Origin: Aquamicrobium defluvii
GTDB lineage: Bacteria > Pseudomonadota > Alphaproteobacteria > Rhizobiales > Rhizobiaceae
Direction: 5' to 3'
Assembly: GCF_004363725.1 (NCBI RefSeq)
Contig: NZ_SNZF01000003.1
Location: 1 to 64,000, forward strand
DNA: 64,000 nucleotides
A program made the translations under genes and the position numbers. Below, one piece after another: positions 17,008 to 25,997 of the stretch (within the stretch, counting starts at the first letter, position 1; every line of letters begins with the position of its first letter). The notes under the pieces are model-generated. The model made no database searches. It saw nothing but the letters and a program-made list of their open reading frames with translations, and was not told the DNA's origin.

Positions 17008-17811
17008 TCAGAGGTCGAAGCGCGCGATCACCGGCACATGGTCGGATGGCCGCTCCCAGCCGCGCGCTTCGCGCAGGATTTCGTAGCCGGAAAAATGCGG
17101 CACGAGATTGGACGACGACCATACATGGTCGAGGCGGCGCCCCCGGTCCGAAACGTCCCAGTCGCGCGCCCGATAGCTCCACCATGTGTAGATTTTCTGC
17201 TCGTCGGGAACGTTGTGCCGCATCAGGTCCACCCATTCGCCCGCCTCGCGCATGGCTTCGAAATTCGTCGTCTCGACGGGCGTGTGGCTGACCACTTTCA
17301 GGAGCTGCTTGTGCGACCACACATCATGCTCCAGCGGAGCGATGTTGAGATCGCCCACCAGAATCGAGGCCGACGCGTCGTCCTGTTCGGCCCGGATGGC
17401 GCGCATTTCCTCGACGAAGTCGAGCTTGTGCCTGAACTTGACGTTGATTTCCGGATCGGGCTCGTCGCCGCCGGCCGGAACATAGAAATTGTGCAGCAGG
17501 ATCTGACGCGACCCTGCTTCCAGCTTCACCGAAAGGTGGCGGCTGTCGTCGATCTCGCAGAAGCGCCGCTTCTCCACGATTTCCAGAGGCCGTCGCGAGA
17601 TCGTCGCGACGCCGTGATAGCCTTTTTGCCCATGGATGGCGATGTGTCCGTAACCCAGCCTGTGCAGCGGTTTGAAGGGAAACAGGTCGTCCGGGCACTT
17701 GGTTTCCTGCAGGCACAGCACATCCGGCTGATACCGCTCCAGAAAATGCTCAACCAGCGGCATGCGCAGGCGGACGGAGTTGATGTTCCAGGTGGCGAGC
17801 GTGAAGGACAT
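17008..17811 (-). CDS. xthA: Exodeoxyribonuclease III
   Basis: A 267-residue member of the endonuclease/exonuclease/phosphatase superfamily acting on abasic sites in base-excision repair. The motifs are TWNINSVRLR (Asn7-type metal site region), CLQETKC with the metal-binding Glu, VGDLNIAP with the catalytic Asp, and the C-terminal SDHVPVIA with the catalytic Asp-His. The length matches the Xth family. It is transcribed leftward, with its promoter next to the lolA terminator. No operon partner is apparent. Confidence 0.95.
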   Translation of the reverse strand: MSFTLATWNINSVRLRMPLVEHFLERYQPDVLCLQETKCPDDLFPFKPLHRLGYGHIAIHGQKGYHGVATISRRPLEIVEKRRFCEIDDSRHLSVKLEAGSRQILLHNFYVPAGGDEPDPEINVKFRHKLDFVEEMRAIRAEQDDASASILVGDLNIAPLEHDVWSHKQLLKVVSHTPVETTNFEAMREAGEWVDLMRHNVPDEQKIYTWWSYRARDWDVSDRGRRLDHVWSSSNLVPHFSGYEILREARGWERPSDHVPVIARFDL

Positions 17812-17837
17812 GGCGGGAACATGTCAGCGGCACGCGT

Positions 17838-17876
17838 CAAAAACAAGCCGGGGCGCGCTTTGCGGCGCACCCCGGC
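17838..17876 (-). terminator. Rho-independent terminator of lolA
   Basis: On the minus strand, GCCGGGG and CCCCGGC arms (plus coordinates 17847-17853 and 17870-17876) form a stem followed by TTGTTTTTG. It lies between the lolA stop and the xthA start. Confidence 0.75.
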
Positions 17877-17905
17877 AGGATTTCCACAGATGCTGTGTCG
17901 CGGCC

Positions 17906-18592
17906 TTACGGGCCCTTGCTGTTGAGCACGCGGTTGGCGCGATAATCGATGGTGAAGGTGTCGGCCGCGAATCGCACGCCCTCCTGCACGTTGAAGATCA
18001 TCACCGTGGTGTCCTTGCCCTGTGCGTCGGTGATCGTCCACTGGCGCAGCTCATAGGTCTTGGGGTCGAACATCATGGTGATCATGGCGTTGCCGAACAC
18101 GGACTTGTCGGCAAGCTGGATGGTGGTGAGATCGTCTTCCTGCTTCACGCTTCGGACCTTGTCGCCCGACAGGTCGATACGCTCATCGAGCAGCAGCTTC
18201 AGCGGCGTTTTCGACAGCGGATAGAGATCGGAGGTGCGCAGCTTCTGGTTCAGGATCACCACCGACTTGCCGTCTGCAATCACCCGGAAATTGGAGGATC
18301 CGTCATAATTGAAGCGAATCTTGCCCGGCCTCTGCAGGAAAAACTTGCCGCCGGTCTGCTCTCCCTTGGGACCGAACTGCACGAACTCTCCCGCCATCGA
18401 CTTCACGGACGAGAAATGATCGGCAATGCGCTGGGCCGCTTCAGGAACCGCAGCCGCCTGCGCGGAGGCGACGATGCGGAGTCCGGGGACCGTGGCGAGC
18501 GCGGCTGCTCCCGCGCATCCCAGGCCGAAGCCCAGGAAGCTGCGGCGCGAGGTGGCGGCTTCGGCAATCGCGGCAAAGGTCTGGTTCGTCAT
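17906..18592 (-). CDS. lolA: Outer-membrane lipoprotein carrier LolA with Tat-type signal
   Basis: The 228-residue periplasmic chaperone carries lipoproteins from LolCDE to the outer membrane. The mature part shows the LolA pattern: HFSSVKSMAGEFVQF, GGKFFLQRPGKIRFNYD, and DPKTYELRQWTITDAQG. Met at 18592 is preferred over Met at 18643, because the signal then begins properly. The N-terminus has SRRSFLG at residues 15-21, a twin-arginine motif, then a hydrophobic stretch and a likely AQA cleavage site near residue 46. That points to Tat rather than Sec export, unlike E. coli LolA. ftsK lies upstream on the same strand. Confidence 0.87.
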   Translation of the reverse strand: MTNQTFAAIAEAATSRRSFLGFGLGCAGAAALATVPGLRIVASAQAAAVPEAAQRIADHFSSVKSMAGEFVQFGPKGEQTGGKFFLQRPGKIRFNYDGSSNFRVIADGKSVVILNQKLRTSDLYPLSKTPLKLLLDERIDLSGDKVRSVKQEDDLTTIQLADKSVFGNAMITMMFDPKTYELRQWTITDAQGKDTTVMIFNVQEGVRFAADTFTIDYRANRVLNSKGP

Positions 18593-18677
18593 TGGTCTCG
18601 CTTTCGTCTCGTCTGCCCTTCGAAATCCCATATCCGCTGTCACTTGGGCTTAAGTTTGACCGCTTCAGGAGGCCGGG

Positions 18678-21329
18678 TCAGAACTTGTCCTCTTCCGTCG
18701 GCACGAGGATTTCGCGCTTGCCGGCATGGTTCGCCGGCCCGACGATACCCTCCTGCTCCATGCGTTCGATGATCGAGGCCGCGCGGTTATAGCCGATGCC
18801 GAGGCGGCGCTGGATGTAGCTGGTCGAGGCCTTGCCGTCGCGCAGCACGACCGCGACCGCCTGATCGTAGGGATCGTCCGAATCCTCGAAGTTCCCGCCG
18901 CCCGCGCCGCCCTTGCCGGAAGGCTCATCGTCCTCCTCGTCGTCCTCGGTGATGGCGTCGAGATATTGCGGCACGCCCTGAAGCTTGAGGTGCCCGACCA
19001 CCTTCTCGACCTCGTCATCCGACACGAATGGGCCATGGACGCGCTGGATGCGGCCGCCTCCGGCCATGTAGAGCATGTCGCCCATGCCCAGAAGCTGTTC
19101 CGCGCCCTGCTCGCCAAGGATGGTGCGGCTGTCGATCTTGGAGGTGACCTGGAAGGAGATGCGGGTCGGGAAATTGGCCTTGATGGTGCCGGTGATGACG
19201 TCCACCGAAGGCCGCTGCGTCGCCATGATGACATGGATACCGGCAGCCCGCGCCATCTGCGCCAGCCGCTGCACCGCGCCCTCGATGTCCTTGCCGGCGA
19301 CCATCATCAGGTCGGCCATCTCGTCGATGATGACGACGATATAGGGCATCGGCTCAAGGTCGAGATGCTCGGTCTCGTAGACCGCCTCGCCGGTCTGGCG
19401 GTCGAAACCGGTCTGCACCGTACGGGTGATCTGCTCGCCCTTCTTCTGCGCCTGGGCAACGCGCGCATTGAAGCCGTCGATGTTGCGCACGCCCACCTTG
19501 GACATCTTGCGGTAGCGGTCCTCCATCTCCCGCACCGTCCATTTCAGCGCCACGACCGCCTTCTTGGGATCGGTGACGACCGGGGTCAGCAGATGCGGGA
19601 TGCCGTCATAGACCGACAGTTCCAGCATCTTCGGGTCGATCATGATCAGGCGGCACTGCTCGGGAGTCATGCGATAGAGCAGCGACAGGATCATGGTGTT
19701 GATGGCGACCGACTTGCCAGAGCCGGTCGTGCCTGCGACCAGAACATGCGGCATCTTGGCGATGTCGACGATCACCGCTTCACCGTTGATGGTCTTGCCG
19801 AGCGCCAGCGCCAGCTTGGCCTTGCTGGTCTCGAAATCGCGGCTGGCGAGGATTTCGCGCAGATAGACCGTTTCCCGCCGCGCATTCGGCAGTTCGATGC
19901 CGATGGCGTTGCGGCCCGGAACCACGGCGACACGGGCAGCGATAGCGCTCATTGAGCGGGCGATGTCGTCGGCAAGGCCGATGACGCGGCTCGACTTGAT
20001 GCCGGGGGCCGGCTCCAGTTCATAGAGTGTGACGACCGGACCGGGACGAACCTGAATGATCTCGCCCTTGACGCCGAAATCCTCCAGCACCCCTTCCAGC
20101 AGGCGCGCATTCTGCTCGAGCGCATCCGTCGACAGGCTGGCGTCACGTACGACATTGGGCGGGTTGGACAGGAAATGCAGCGACGGCATTTCGAAGCTGC
20201 CGCTTCCGATCAACGAGGTCTGCGCCTCGCGCTGCACGCGGGCCCCCGGAGCGGGGCGGGAAGCGGGAGCCGTGACCCGGGCAGGCCCCTCGGGAGAGCG
20301 GAGATGCGGGGCGTTTCCATCGTGCGACGGAACCGGCTGGCCGTCGGGATAGAACGCGCCGTCGTCGACATCGTCGAATACGTCGCGATCCTGCGGATCC
20401 AGCGACGGCGCGCGCTGCCTGACCATCTCGGCAAAGAATTCCGGCTCGACCCGGGCGCTGCCGCCGCGAATCATGCGTGCCTCTTCCATTTCGGCCGATT
20501 CCACGCGCTCCGCAGCCTGCCGCCACGCGCTGCGGCGCGACTGCGCCGGTAGTTCGAAATGGTCGTCGTGCCCCGCCCGGCGCGAGGGCGCATGCCGATG
20601 CATCCAGCCACGCGCCGACATCCACCAGTGCGCCAGCATTCCAAGAACGAGGCTGCCCCGGCCGTCTTCATCCTCGTCGTCATTGTCGAACAGCACGGAA
20701 TCCGGATCGGTGTGCTCATCCTCTTCATGTTGCGGGATGGTGAAGCGGTTGCGGCGCCGGACAAGGCCGGCGCCATAGGCGAACAGCCACAACGCCGGAA
20801 CAGCCAGAACGGCAATAACGCCGGCAGCGAACAGACCGGTGGGATATCCGCCGGTGAACATGCCGGGCAGCCTGAGGACAAGATCGCCGAACACGCCACC
20901 GAGCCCGGTGGGCAGAGGCCATGTGGGCGGCGGTGCGATACAGCCAGTCATTGCGGCGACCAGCAGCGAAAATCCGAACCAGCCAAGCGCCCGCTTCGGC
21001 ATGCGATCGACGCCGCGGCCGGAAAACAACAGGAAACCCCAGACCACGGCGGGGACAAGCCCGGCAACTGCCGAAAGACCGAAGAACTGCATTGCGAGGT
21101 CGGAAAACACCGCGCCGGCATAGCCCATGGCGTTGGTGACCTGCGTGTCGGTGGCATGGCTGAAGCTGGGGTCCGCGACATTCCACGTCGCCAGCGCTGC
21201 GACGGCGAATGCGACGAAAGCCAGCAGCGCGATTCCCGTGGCCCGGCCGGCCTGCCGGCGCGCGAATGCCTGCAAGCCGCCATAGGCCGGTTCTTCCAGC
21301 GCAAGCCGTGCGGTAGCCCCTGAACGCAT
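18678..21329 (-). CDS. ftsK: DNA translocase FtsK
   Basis: The 883-residue translocase couples chromosome segregation to division at the septum. The N-terminus has four predicted membrane helices (about 30-50, 80-105, 115-135 and 165-190). A proline- and acid-rich linker runs to about residue 400. The RecA-like motor has Walker A GTTGSGKS and Walker [15 protein letters not shown] with the family [12 protein letters not shown] motif. The C-terminal gamma domain ([20 protein letters not shown]) reads KOPS-type sequences. The length is normal for the order. Next on the strand is lolA, an arrangement also found in other alphaproteobacteria. Confidence 0.96.
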   Translation of the reverse strand: MRSGATARLALEEPAYGGLQAFARRQAGRATGIALLAFVAFAVAALATWNVADPSFSHATDTQVTNAMGYAGAVFSDLAMQFFGLSAVAGLVPAVVWGFLLFSGRGVDRMPKRALGWFGFSLLVAAMTGCIAPPPTWPLPTGLGGVFGDLVLRLPGMFTGGYPTGLFAAGVIAVLAVPALWLFAYGAGLVRRRNRFTIPQHEEDEHTDPDSVLFDNDDEDEDGRGSLVLGMLAHWWMSARGWMHRHAPSRRAGHDDHFELPAQSRRSAWRQAAERVESAEMEEARMIRGGSARVEPEFFAEMVRQRAPSLDPQDRDVFDDVDDGAFYPDGQPVPSHDGNAPHLRSPEGPARVTAPASRPAPGARVQREAQTSLIGSGSFEMPSLHFLSNPPNVVRDASLSTDALEQNARLLEGVLEDFGVKGEIIQVRPGPVVTLYELEPAPGIKSSRVIGLADDIARSMSAIAARVAVVPGRNAIGIELPNARRETVYLREILASRDFETSKAKLALALGKTINGEAVIVDIAKMPHVLVAGTTGSGKSVAINTMILSLLYRMTPEQCRLIMIDPKMLELSVYDGIPHLLTPVVTDPKKAVVALKWTVREMEDRYRKMSKVGVRNIDGFNARVAQAQKKGEQITRTVQTGFDRQTGEAVYETEHLDLEPMPYIVVIIDEMADLMMVAGKDIEGAVQRLAQMARAAGIHVIMATQRPSVDVITGTIKANFPTRISFQVTSKIDSRTILGEQGAEQLLGMGDMLYMAGGGRIQRVHGPFVSDDEVEKVVGHLKLQGVPQYLDAITEDDEEDDEPSGKGGAGGGNFEDSDDPYDQAVAVVLRDGKASTSYIQRRLGIGYNRAASIIERMEQEGIVGPANHAGKREILVPTEEDKF

Positions 21330-21525
21330 GAATTGATCCTCGTCGGTCGCGATGCGCCGGCATGACTGCCGGACAGACTCTGAGGTTCAAACTAGCGAGG
21401 GGATGGTTAAAGCCGCATTAACCATGAAGGATTGAGGCGAAGCGACCTCGAAAAGCTGCGCGCAACATGCCACGCCATCGGAAGGACCATGCTCGCAACA
21501 CAGCAAGCATCCGCCAGGCACAAAA

Positions 21526-21560
21526 GAAAGAACCCGGCAGTTGCCTGCCGGGTTCTTCTG
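21526..21560 (-). terminator. Rho-independent terminator of the porin gene
   Basis: Arms GAACCCGGCA (21530-21539) and TGCCGGGTTC (21546-21555) form a 10-bp stem with a 6-nt loop. On the minus strand it is followed by a T-rich stretch (TTTCTTTTG), 26 bp beyond the porin stop. Confidence 0.85.
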
Positions 21561-21580
21561 TTCAGACGGTAGAACCGATC

Positions 21581-22678
21581 TTAGAACGAACGCTGGAAGC
21601 GGAGGTAACCACCCCAGCCGTCCTCGTGGCCGCCACCAATCAGCTTGACGCGCTCGTAAGCGACTTCCGGACGGATGTTGAAGCCGGGGACCAGTTCGTA
21701 GTTGACGCCAACGGCAGCGCCGAAGGTCTCAGCATCGTCATAGGCGAGCTGAACATCCAGAGCAGCCTTCTCGGTGAAGCGATACTTACCACCACCCCAG
21801 ATGGCCCAGTCGCCACCCCAAGTCGCGTAGTAGTTAAGCTTGTCGCCGTCGCCGATACCACCCATGACCCACAGGCTCAGAGCTTCGTTGACGTTGACGT
21901 CGACGCGGACCTTACCAGCAACTTCACCGTAGACGGAGTCGTAGCCGATGACACCGGCGATCTTACCCCAGCCCTGCGTGAACGAGGCACCAGCCACGAC
22001 ATGCGGGACGTAGGAGTCGATGGTGTAGAGTTCACCCGAGCCTTCTTCCACGCCGACCGTGGCCGAGAAGCCGTTGCCGGCGTCGAAGGTGTAGGCGATC
22101 AGATGGGTCTTGCCCGGGGTGTAGTTGACGCCGATGTCGTCGTTGATGACGGAGCCGGCCGAGTCGGTGAGCGTCTCGAACAGCGAGTCGGTGTAGGCGA
22201 TGGTCAGACCACCAAGCTGGATGATGGCATGCTCAAGAGCCCAAGCCGACTGAGTGTCAGACCACGAGTCGCCAGTGTAGGCGAGATTATTGAACGAGTC
22301 GCGCTGGAAGTACGTGGCGATATAACCACGCAGAGTGCCGTACTCGGTCTCCGAACGGGCGTCGAAGGTGAGCTGGGCGCGCATACGCTTGAAGTAGGTA
22401 TCGTTGTAGTTGTCGTGGATACGGTTGAAGTGGTCTTCTTTATCTTCGCTCTCGATACCGAACAGGTCGCCCACGCCGATGTCGTAACGCAGGTAGCCGC
22501 CGATCTTGAGGCAGGTCTCGGTGCCCGGGATGTAGTAGTAGCCAGCGCCGTAGACGTCGCAGATGCGGACGTATTCAGCGGGTTCCGGCTCGGCCACGAC
22601 AATAGCGTCGGCGGCGCGCGCACCGGAGACTGCGACGAGAGCCGCAGCGGAGCCGAGAAGAAGGCTCTTGATGTTCAT
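21581..22678 (-). CDS. General porin of the Omp2b/RopA family
   Basis: The 365-residue outer-membrane beta-barrel forms a trimeric diffusion channel in this order. MNIKSLLLGSAAALVAVSGARA is a Sec signal peptide cleaved after ARA (about residue 22). The mature start ADAIVVAEPEPAEYVRICDVYG is the hallmark of rhizobial/Brucella porins; it includes a conserved Cys and is paired with Cys in GTETCLKIGGYLRYD. The protein ends in an aromatic residue (FQRSF), as required by the BAM complex. The start at 22678 has GGAGG 8 bp upstream. The codons are strongly biased, consistent with high expression. The exact paralog name is not determined. Confidence 0.93.
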   Translation of the reverse strand: MNIKSLLLGSAAALVAVSGARAADAIVVAEPEPAEYVRICDVYGAGYYYIPGTETCLKIGGYLRYDIGVGDLFGIESEDKEDHFNRIHDNYNDTYFKRMRAQLTFDARSETEYGTLRGYIATYFQRDSFNNLAYTGDSWSDTQSAWALEHAIIQLGGLTIAYTDSLFETLTDSAGSVINDDIGVNYTPGKTHLIAYTFDAGNGFSATVGVEEGSGELYTIDSYVPHVVAGASFTQGWGKIAGVIGYDSVYGEVAGKVRVDVNVNEALSLWVMGGIGDGDKLNYYATWGGDWAIWGGGKYRFTEKAALDVQLAYDDAETFGAAVGVNYELVPGFNIRPEVAYERVKLIGGGHEDGWGGYLRFQRSF

Positions 22679-23104
22679 TTTCTGACCTCCAGTCAAAAGT
22701 TCAAAAACGGGTCTGGGCTATTCTTTGCTGAAGGACAGCGTTCCCTGCCCCATCCCCACTACCGAAAAAGACGCGCACCGCGCCTCTCCTTCGAAACCGA
22801 CATTACCCATCGGGCCGCCGCGTTCAACAAGGAACGCAACGCGCTGCAACCTCTGCGGCTGATATCCGAAAGGTGTGTTGCACAAACGCCACGTTTTTGC
22901 AGGGCGCGGAAACTTCCCGTTAACCATTCGGGCCTTGTCCGGGCCGATTTGCCGGGATGGCGGCTCGAATCGGGGATGAATCAAAAAAAAGAGGGCCGGC
23001 AGAACCGGCCCCCAGTAAAGCCACGGCAGAACCCGCAGCATGTCCACTCTGTTTGCTCCCTTTGCGGGGCGTTCCCCTTTGGTGGTTAATGAGTGATGGG
23101 GCGG
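22679..23104. other. Intergenic region between porin and amtB
   Basis: This 426-bp stretch has no convincing coding frame. It holds the porin promoter and leader, which I could not place precisely, and the amtB terminator at 22983-23011. I see no strong repeat elsewhere in it. Confidence 0.5.
22983..23011 (-). terminator. Rho-independent terminator of amtB
   Basis: GGGCCGG (22993-22999) and CCGGCCC (23005-23011) form the stem with a 5-nt loop. The A8 run at 22983-22990 becomes a T-run on the minus strand. Confidence 0.85.
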
Positions 23105-24457
23105 TTATGAGTGATAGGCGACCTCGCCATGGGAGGTGATGTCGAGGCCCTGCGATTCGGCCTCCACCGTCGGCCGCAGCCCGACGAGCATGTCGACCAG
23201 CTTGTAGAGAATGGCCGAGATCACCCCGCACCAGACGATGGTGACCAGAACCGCAAGGATCTGCGTCCAGACCTGCGCGCCCATGGTCACGCCTTCTTCG
23301 TAGCCGACGCCTCCCAGCGAACCGGAAGCGAAGACGCCGGTTCCGATGGCGCCGACGATGCCGGCCACACCATGAATGCCGAACACGTCGAGCGAATCGT
23401 CATAGCCAAGCTTGATCTTCACGACGGCGACGAAGTAGTAGGCCACCACGCTGGCGGTCGCGCCGAGAACGATCGCCCCCACCGGGCCGACGAAGCCCGC
23501 CGCCGGAGTCACCGCGACGAGACCCGCAATCACACCGGACGCACCGCCCAGCATCGAAGCCTTGCCGCGCACCGCCTTCTCGACGAGCGACCAGGCGATG
23601 ACGGCGCCGGCGGTGGCGGTGAAGGTGTTGATCGTGGCGAGCGCCGCCGTGCCTCCGGCCGAAAGGGCTGAGCCGGCGTTGAAGCCGAACCAGCCCACCC
23701 ACAGGATGGCCGCGCCGACCAGCGTCAGCGGCAGGTTGTGCGGCGCCATGTTCTCCTTGCCGTAGCCGGCACGCCTGCCGATGACGATCGCGCCGACGAG
23801 TGCCGCGATGCCCGCGTTGATATGAACGACGGTGCCGCCTGCGAAATCCATCGTGCCCCAGCCGAAGAACAGGCCGTTCTCATCCCACGCCATGTGGGCG
23901 ATGGGGAAGTAGACGAAGCTGACCCACAGGATGACGAACAGGACGATCGCACCGAACTTCACGCGCTCGGCGAAGCCACCGACGATCAGCGCCGGGGTGA
24001 TGCAGGCGAAGGTCATCTGGAAGCAGATGAAGACCAGCTCGGGAATGGAGCCCGATTCCGATTCCGGCGTCACGCCCGAAAGGAACAGCTTGCCGAAGCC
24101 GCCGAAGAATGCGCTCTCGCTGCCGCCGAAAGCGAAGGAGTAGCCCCACAGCACCCAGACCACGATCACCGCGGCGGTGATCATGGTGCACTGCATGAGC
24201 ACCGACAGCACGTTCTTGGCCCGCACGAGCCCGCCATAGAACAGGGCGAGGCCGGGCAGGATCATGAACAGCACGAGGATGGTGGAAACCAGCATCCAGG
24301 CGGTATCGCCGGAATTGAGCGCCGAAGCCGCCGCTTCCGTGGCGGCCTCGGTCGCCTCGGGGGCGGTTTCCTGTGCCGATGCCGCGAGCGGGCCGAACAG
24401 GGCAAGAGCCGCCGGGCCCAGCAGCCCCGCTCTCCTGAGGGTGGAAGAAAAACTCAT
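23105..24457 (-). CDS. amtB: Ammonium transporter AmtB
   Basis: The 450-residue protein has a cleavable signal peptide (LGPAALALFGPLAASAQ) followed by an acidic Ala/Glu-rich spacer and eleven membrane helices. AmtB signatures include FYGGLVRAKNVLSVLMQC, the pore histidine in the DFAGGTVVHINAG segment, and FGIHGVAGIVGAIGTG. It conducts ammonium under nitrogen limitation. I start at ATG 24457, which has GGAGAG 5 bp upstream; the ATG at 24469 (MERSMSF) is less well placed. It follows glnK by about 30 bp. GlnK blocks AmtB when nitrogen is plentiful. Confidence 0.95.
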   Translation of the reverse strand: MSFSSTLRRAGLLGPAALALFGPLAASAQETAPEATEAATEAAASALNSGDTAWMLVSTILVLFMILPGLALFYGGLVRAKNVLSVLMQCTMITAAVIVVWVLWGYSFAFGGSESAFFGGFGKLFLSGVTPESESGSIPELVFICFQMTFACITPALIVGGFAERVKFGAIVLFVILWVSFVYFPIAHMAWDENGLFFGWGTMDFAGGTVVHINAGIAALVGAIVIGRRAGYGKENMAPHNLPLTLVGAAILWVGWFGFNAGSALSAGGTAALATINTFTATAGAVIAWSLVEKAVRGKASMLGGASGVIAGLVAVTPAAGFVGPVGAIVLGATASVVAYYFVAVVKIKLGYDDSLDVFGIHGVAGIVGAIGTGVFASGSLGGVGYEEGVTMGAQVWTQILAVLVTIVWCGVISAILYKLVDMLVGLRPTVEAESQGLDITSHGEVAYHS

Positions 24458-24489
24458 TGATCTCTCCATGATAAATCGACCGCGCCGAA

Positions 24490-24828
24490 TCACAGGGCGT
24501 CGGTGTCGGTTTCGCCGGTACGGATGCGCACGGCCTGATCGATGCCGAAGACGAAGATCTTGCCGTCTCCGATCTGGCCGGTCCGGGCGGCAGTGCGGAT
24601 GGCCTCGACGGCCTTGTCGGCGAGGTCGCCGGCAACCGCGACCTCGATCTTGATCTTCGGCAGGAAGCTCACCGCGTATTCGGCGCCGCGGTAGATTTCG
24701 GTATGCCCCTTCTGACGCCCGTAGCCCTTGACCTCGGTGACGGTCAGGCCCTCGATGCCGAGCGCAGTCAGCGCCTCGCGCACCTCGTCGAGCTTGAACG
24801 GCTTGATGACAGCCATCACGATTTTCAT
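24490..24828 (-). CDS. glnK: P-II nitrogen regulatory protein GlnK
   Basis: This 112-residue P-II protein has MKIVMAVIKPFKLDEVREAL at its start and the T-loop GRQKGHTEIYRGAEY. Tyr51 in the T-loop is the site uridylylated by GlnD, and the B-loop reads TGQIGDGKIFV. It senses 2-oxoglutarate and ATP/ADP and controls AmtB, the next gene on the same strand. ATG 24828 gives the standard length; an upstream Met in the same frame adds non-family residues. A near-consensus sigma-54 promoter lies upstream. Confidence 0.95.
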   Translation of the reverse strand: MKIVMAVIKPFKLDEVREALTALGIEGLTVTEVKGYGRQKGHTEIYRGAEYAVSFLPKIKIEVAVAGDLADKAVEAIRTAARTGQIGDGKIFVFGIDQAVRIRTGETDTDAL

Positions 24829-24885
24829 CAGCTTCACCCTCTGCTGGTGCACCGGCCCGACGCGGGCCGGCAGCACAAAGGGTCA

Positions 24886-24901
24886 ATCAAGCTCCGTGCC
24901 A
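24886..24901 (-). promoter_or_regulatory. Candidate sigma-54 promoter of glnK-amtB
   Basis: On the minus strand the sequence is TGGCACGGAGCTTGAT, matching the TGGCACG-N4-TTGCW consensus except for A in place of C in the -12 GC. It lies about 58 bp before the glnK start, and glnK-amtB is a classic NtrC/RpoN target. Confidence 0.5.
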
Positions 24902-25001
24902 GTTGCGACGGCACAAGCTCAACATGCTGATTTCAAAAGGATAAAATTTGAAGACCGGCCCACATGGAGGATGCGCCGGCTTCACAGGAGATTAATTTTT
25001 G

Positions 25002-25021
25002 TGCAGAATCTCGCGCCTGCA
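25002..25021 (-). promoter_or_regulatory. Possible NtrC-type upstream site
   Basis: TGCAG-N10-CTGCA is an inverted repeat about 100 bp upstream of the putative sigma-54 promoter, a usual distance for an NtrC enhancer. The half-sites match the NtrC consensus TGCAC only partly. Confidence 0.3.
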
Positions 25022-25032
25022 TAAAATCAAGG

Positions 25033-25896
25033 CTAGCGACGCAGGCGAATCAGGCCCTCCTGAGCGACCGAAGCGATCAGGGTTCCATCGCGGGCGAACA
25101 GCGCACCCCGGGTGAAACCGCGCCCGCCCTGCGTCGAGGGGCTGTCCTGCGTATACAGGATCCAGTCGTCCAGCGGGTTCTGACGGTGGAACCACATGGC
25201 ATGGTCGAGGCTGGCGGCCTGGATGTCTGGATCGAAGACGGCGCGGCCATGGGCGAAGGTCGAGGTGTCGAGCAGCGTCATGTCGGAGAGATAGGCCAGC
25301 ACCGCGGACTGAACGGCGCGGTCGTCCGGCACCGGACCCGTGGTGCGGATCCAGATGTTCTGCATGGGCTCCAGCTTTTCGCGGCTTGTGTAATGCTTGA
25401 GCATCACCGGCTTCATCTCCACCGGCCGTGGCCGCTGCCAGTAGCGGCTGATGCCTTCCGGCACGCTGTCGCCGAAGCGGCCGATCAATTCCTGCTGCGA
25501 CATCAGCGAATCGGGCTCCGGCACGTCGAGCGGCATCGGCACCTGATGCTCGAGCCCTTCCTCGTCCTTCTGGAAGGAAGCTTCCAGCGAAAAGATGGCA
25601 TGGCCGTGCTGCGTGGCCACCACGCGCCGCGTGGTGAAGGAGCCGCCATCCCTTATCCGGTCGACCTCATAGACGATCGGCAACTTGGTATCTCCCGCGC
25701 GCATGAAGTAGCCATGCAGCGAGTGCGCATGCCGATCCGGCTCCACGGTGCGCTGGGCCGCAACCAGCGCCTGCGCTATGGTCTGGCCGCCGAACACGCG
25801 CTGCCAGTCGCTCTCCGGGCTGCGACCACGGAACAGATTGTGCTCCAGCCTCTCGAGGTCGAGAATGGAAAGAAGCTCATCCATGGCGGTCGTCAT
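25033..25896 (-). CDS. tesB: Acyl-CoA thioesterase II
   Basis: The 287-residue double-hotdog enzyme hydrolyses medium- and long-chain acyl-CoA. The family blocks are FRGRSPESDWQRVFGGQ, AHSLHGYFMRAGD, and the C-terminal SLDHAMWFHR with GGRGFTRGALF; Asp, Gln and Thr residues of the TesB triad fall in these. Met 25896 (MTTAMDELLSIL) gives normal length; the frame open upstream to 26022 runs into the promoter of the divergent hydroxylase. It is transcribed leftward as a likely single gene. Confidence 0.92.
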   Translation of the reverse strand: MTTAMDELLSILDLERLEHNLFRGRSPESDWQRVFGGQTIAQALVAAQRTVEPDRHAHSLHGYFMRAGDTKLPIVYEVDRIRDGGSFTTRRVVATQHGHAIFSLEASFQKDEEGLEHQVPMPLDVPEPDSLMSQQELIGRFGDSVPEGISRYWQRPRPVEMKPVMLKHYTSREKLEPMQNIWIRTTGPVPDDRAVQSAVLAYLSDMTLLDTSTFAHGRAVFDPDIQAASLDHAMWFHRQNPLDDWILYTQDSPSTQGGRGFTRGALFARDGTLIASVAQEGLIRLRR

Positions 25897-25997
25897 CGTC
25901 TGGTCCCCTGCCTTATCGTGGCCTGTGATGTCCGACAGGATGGGCATGACGTCAAGGCTGCTGTATATCCGCAGGCGGCCGAAAGAGAGGTTGGACG

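Noticed and set aside
24458..24886. N-terminal extension of the amtB frame up to 24886
   Set aside because: It overlaps glnK in another frame. The good ribosome-binding site and signal peptide put the amtB start at 24457.
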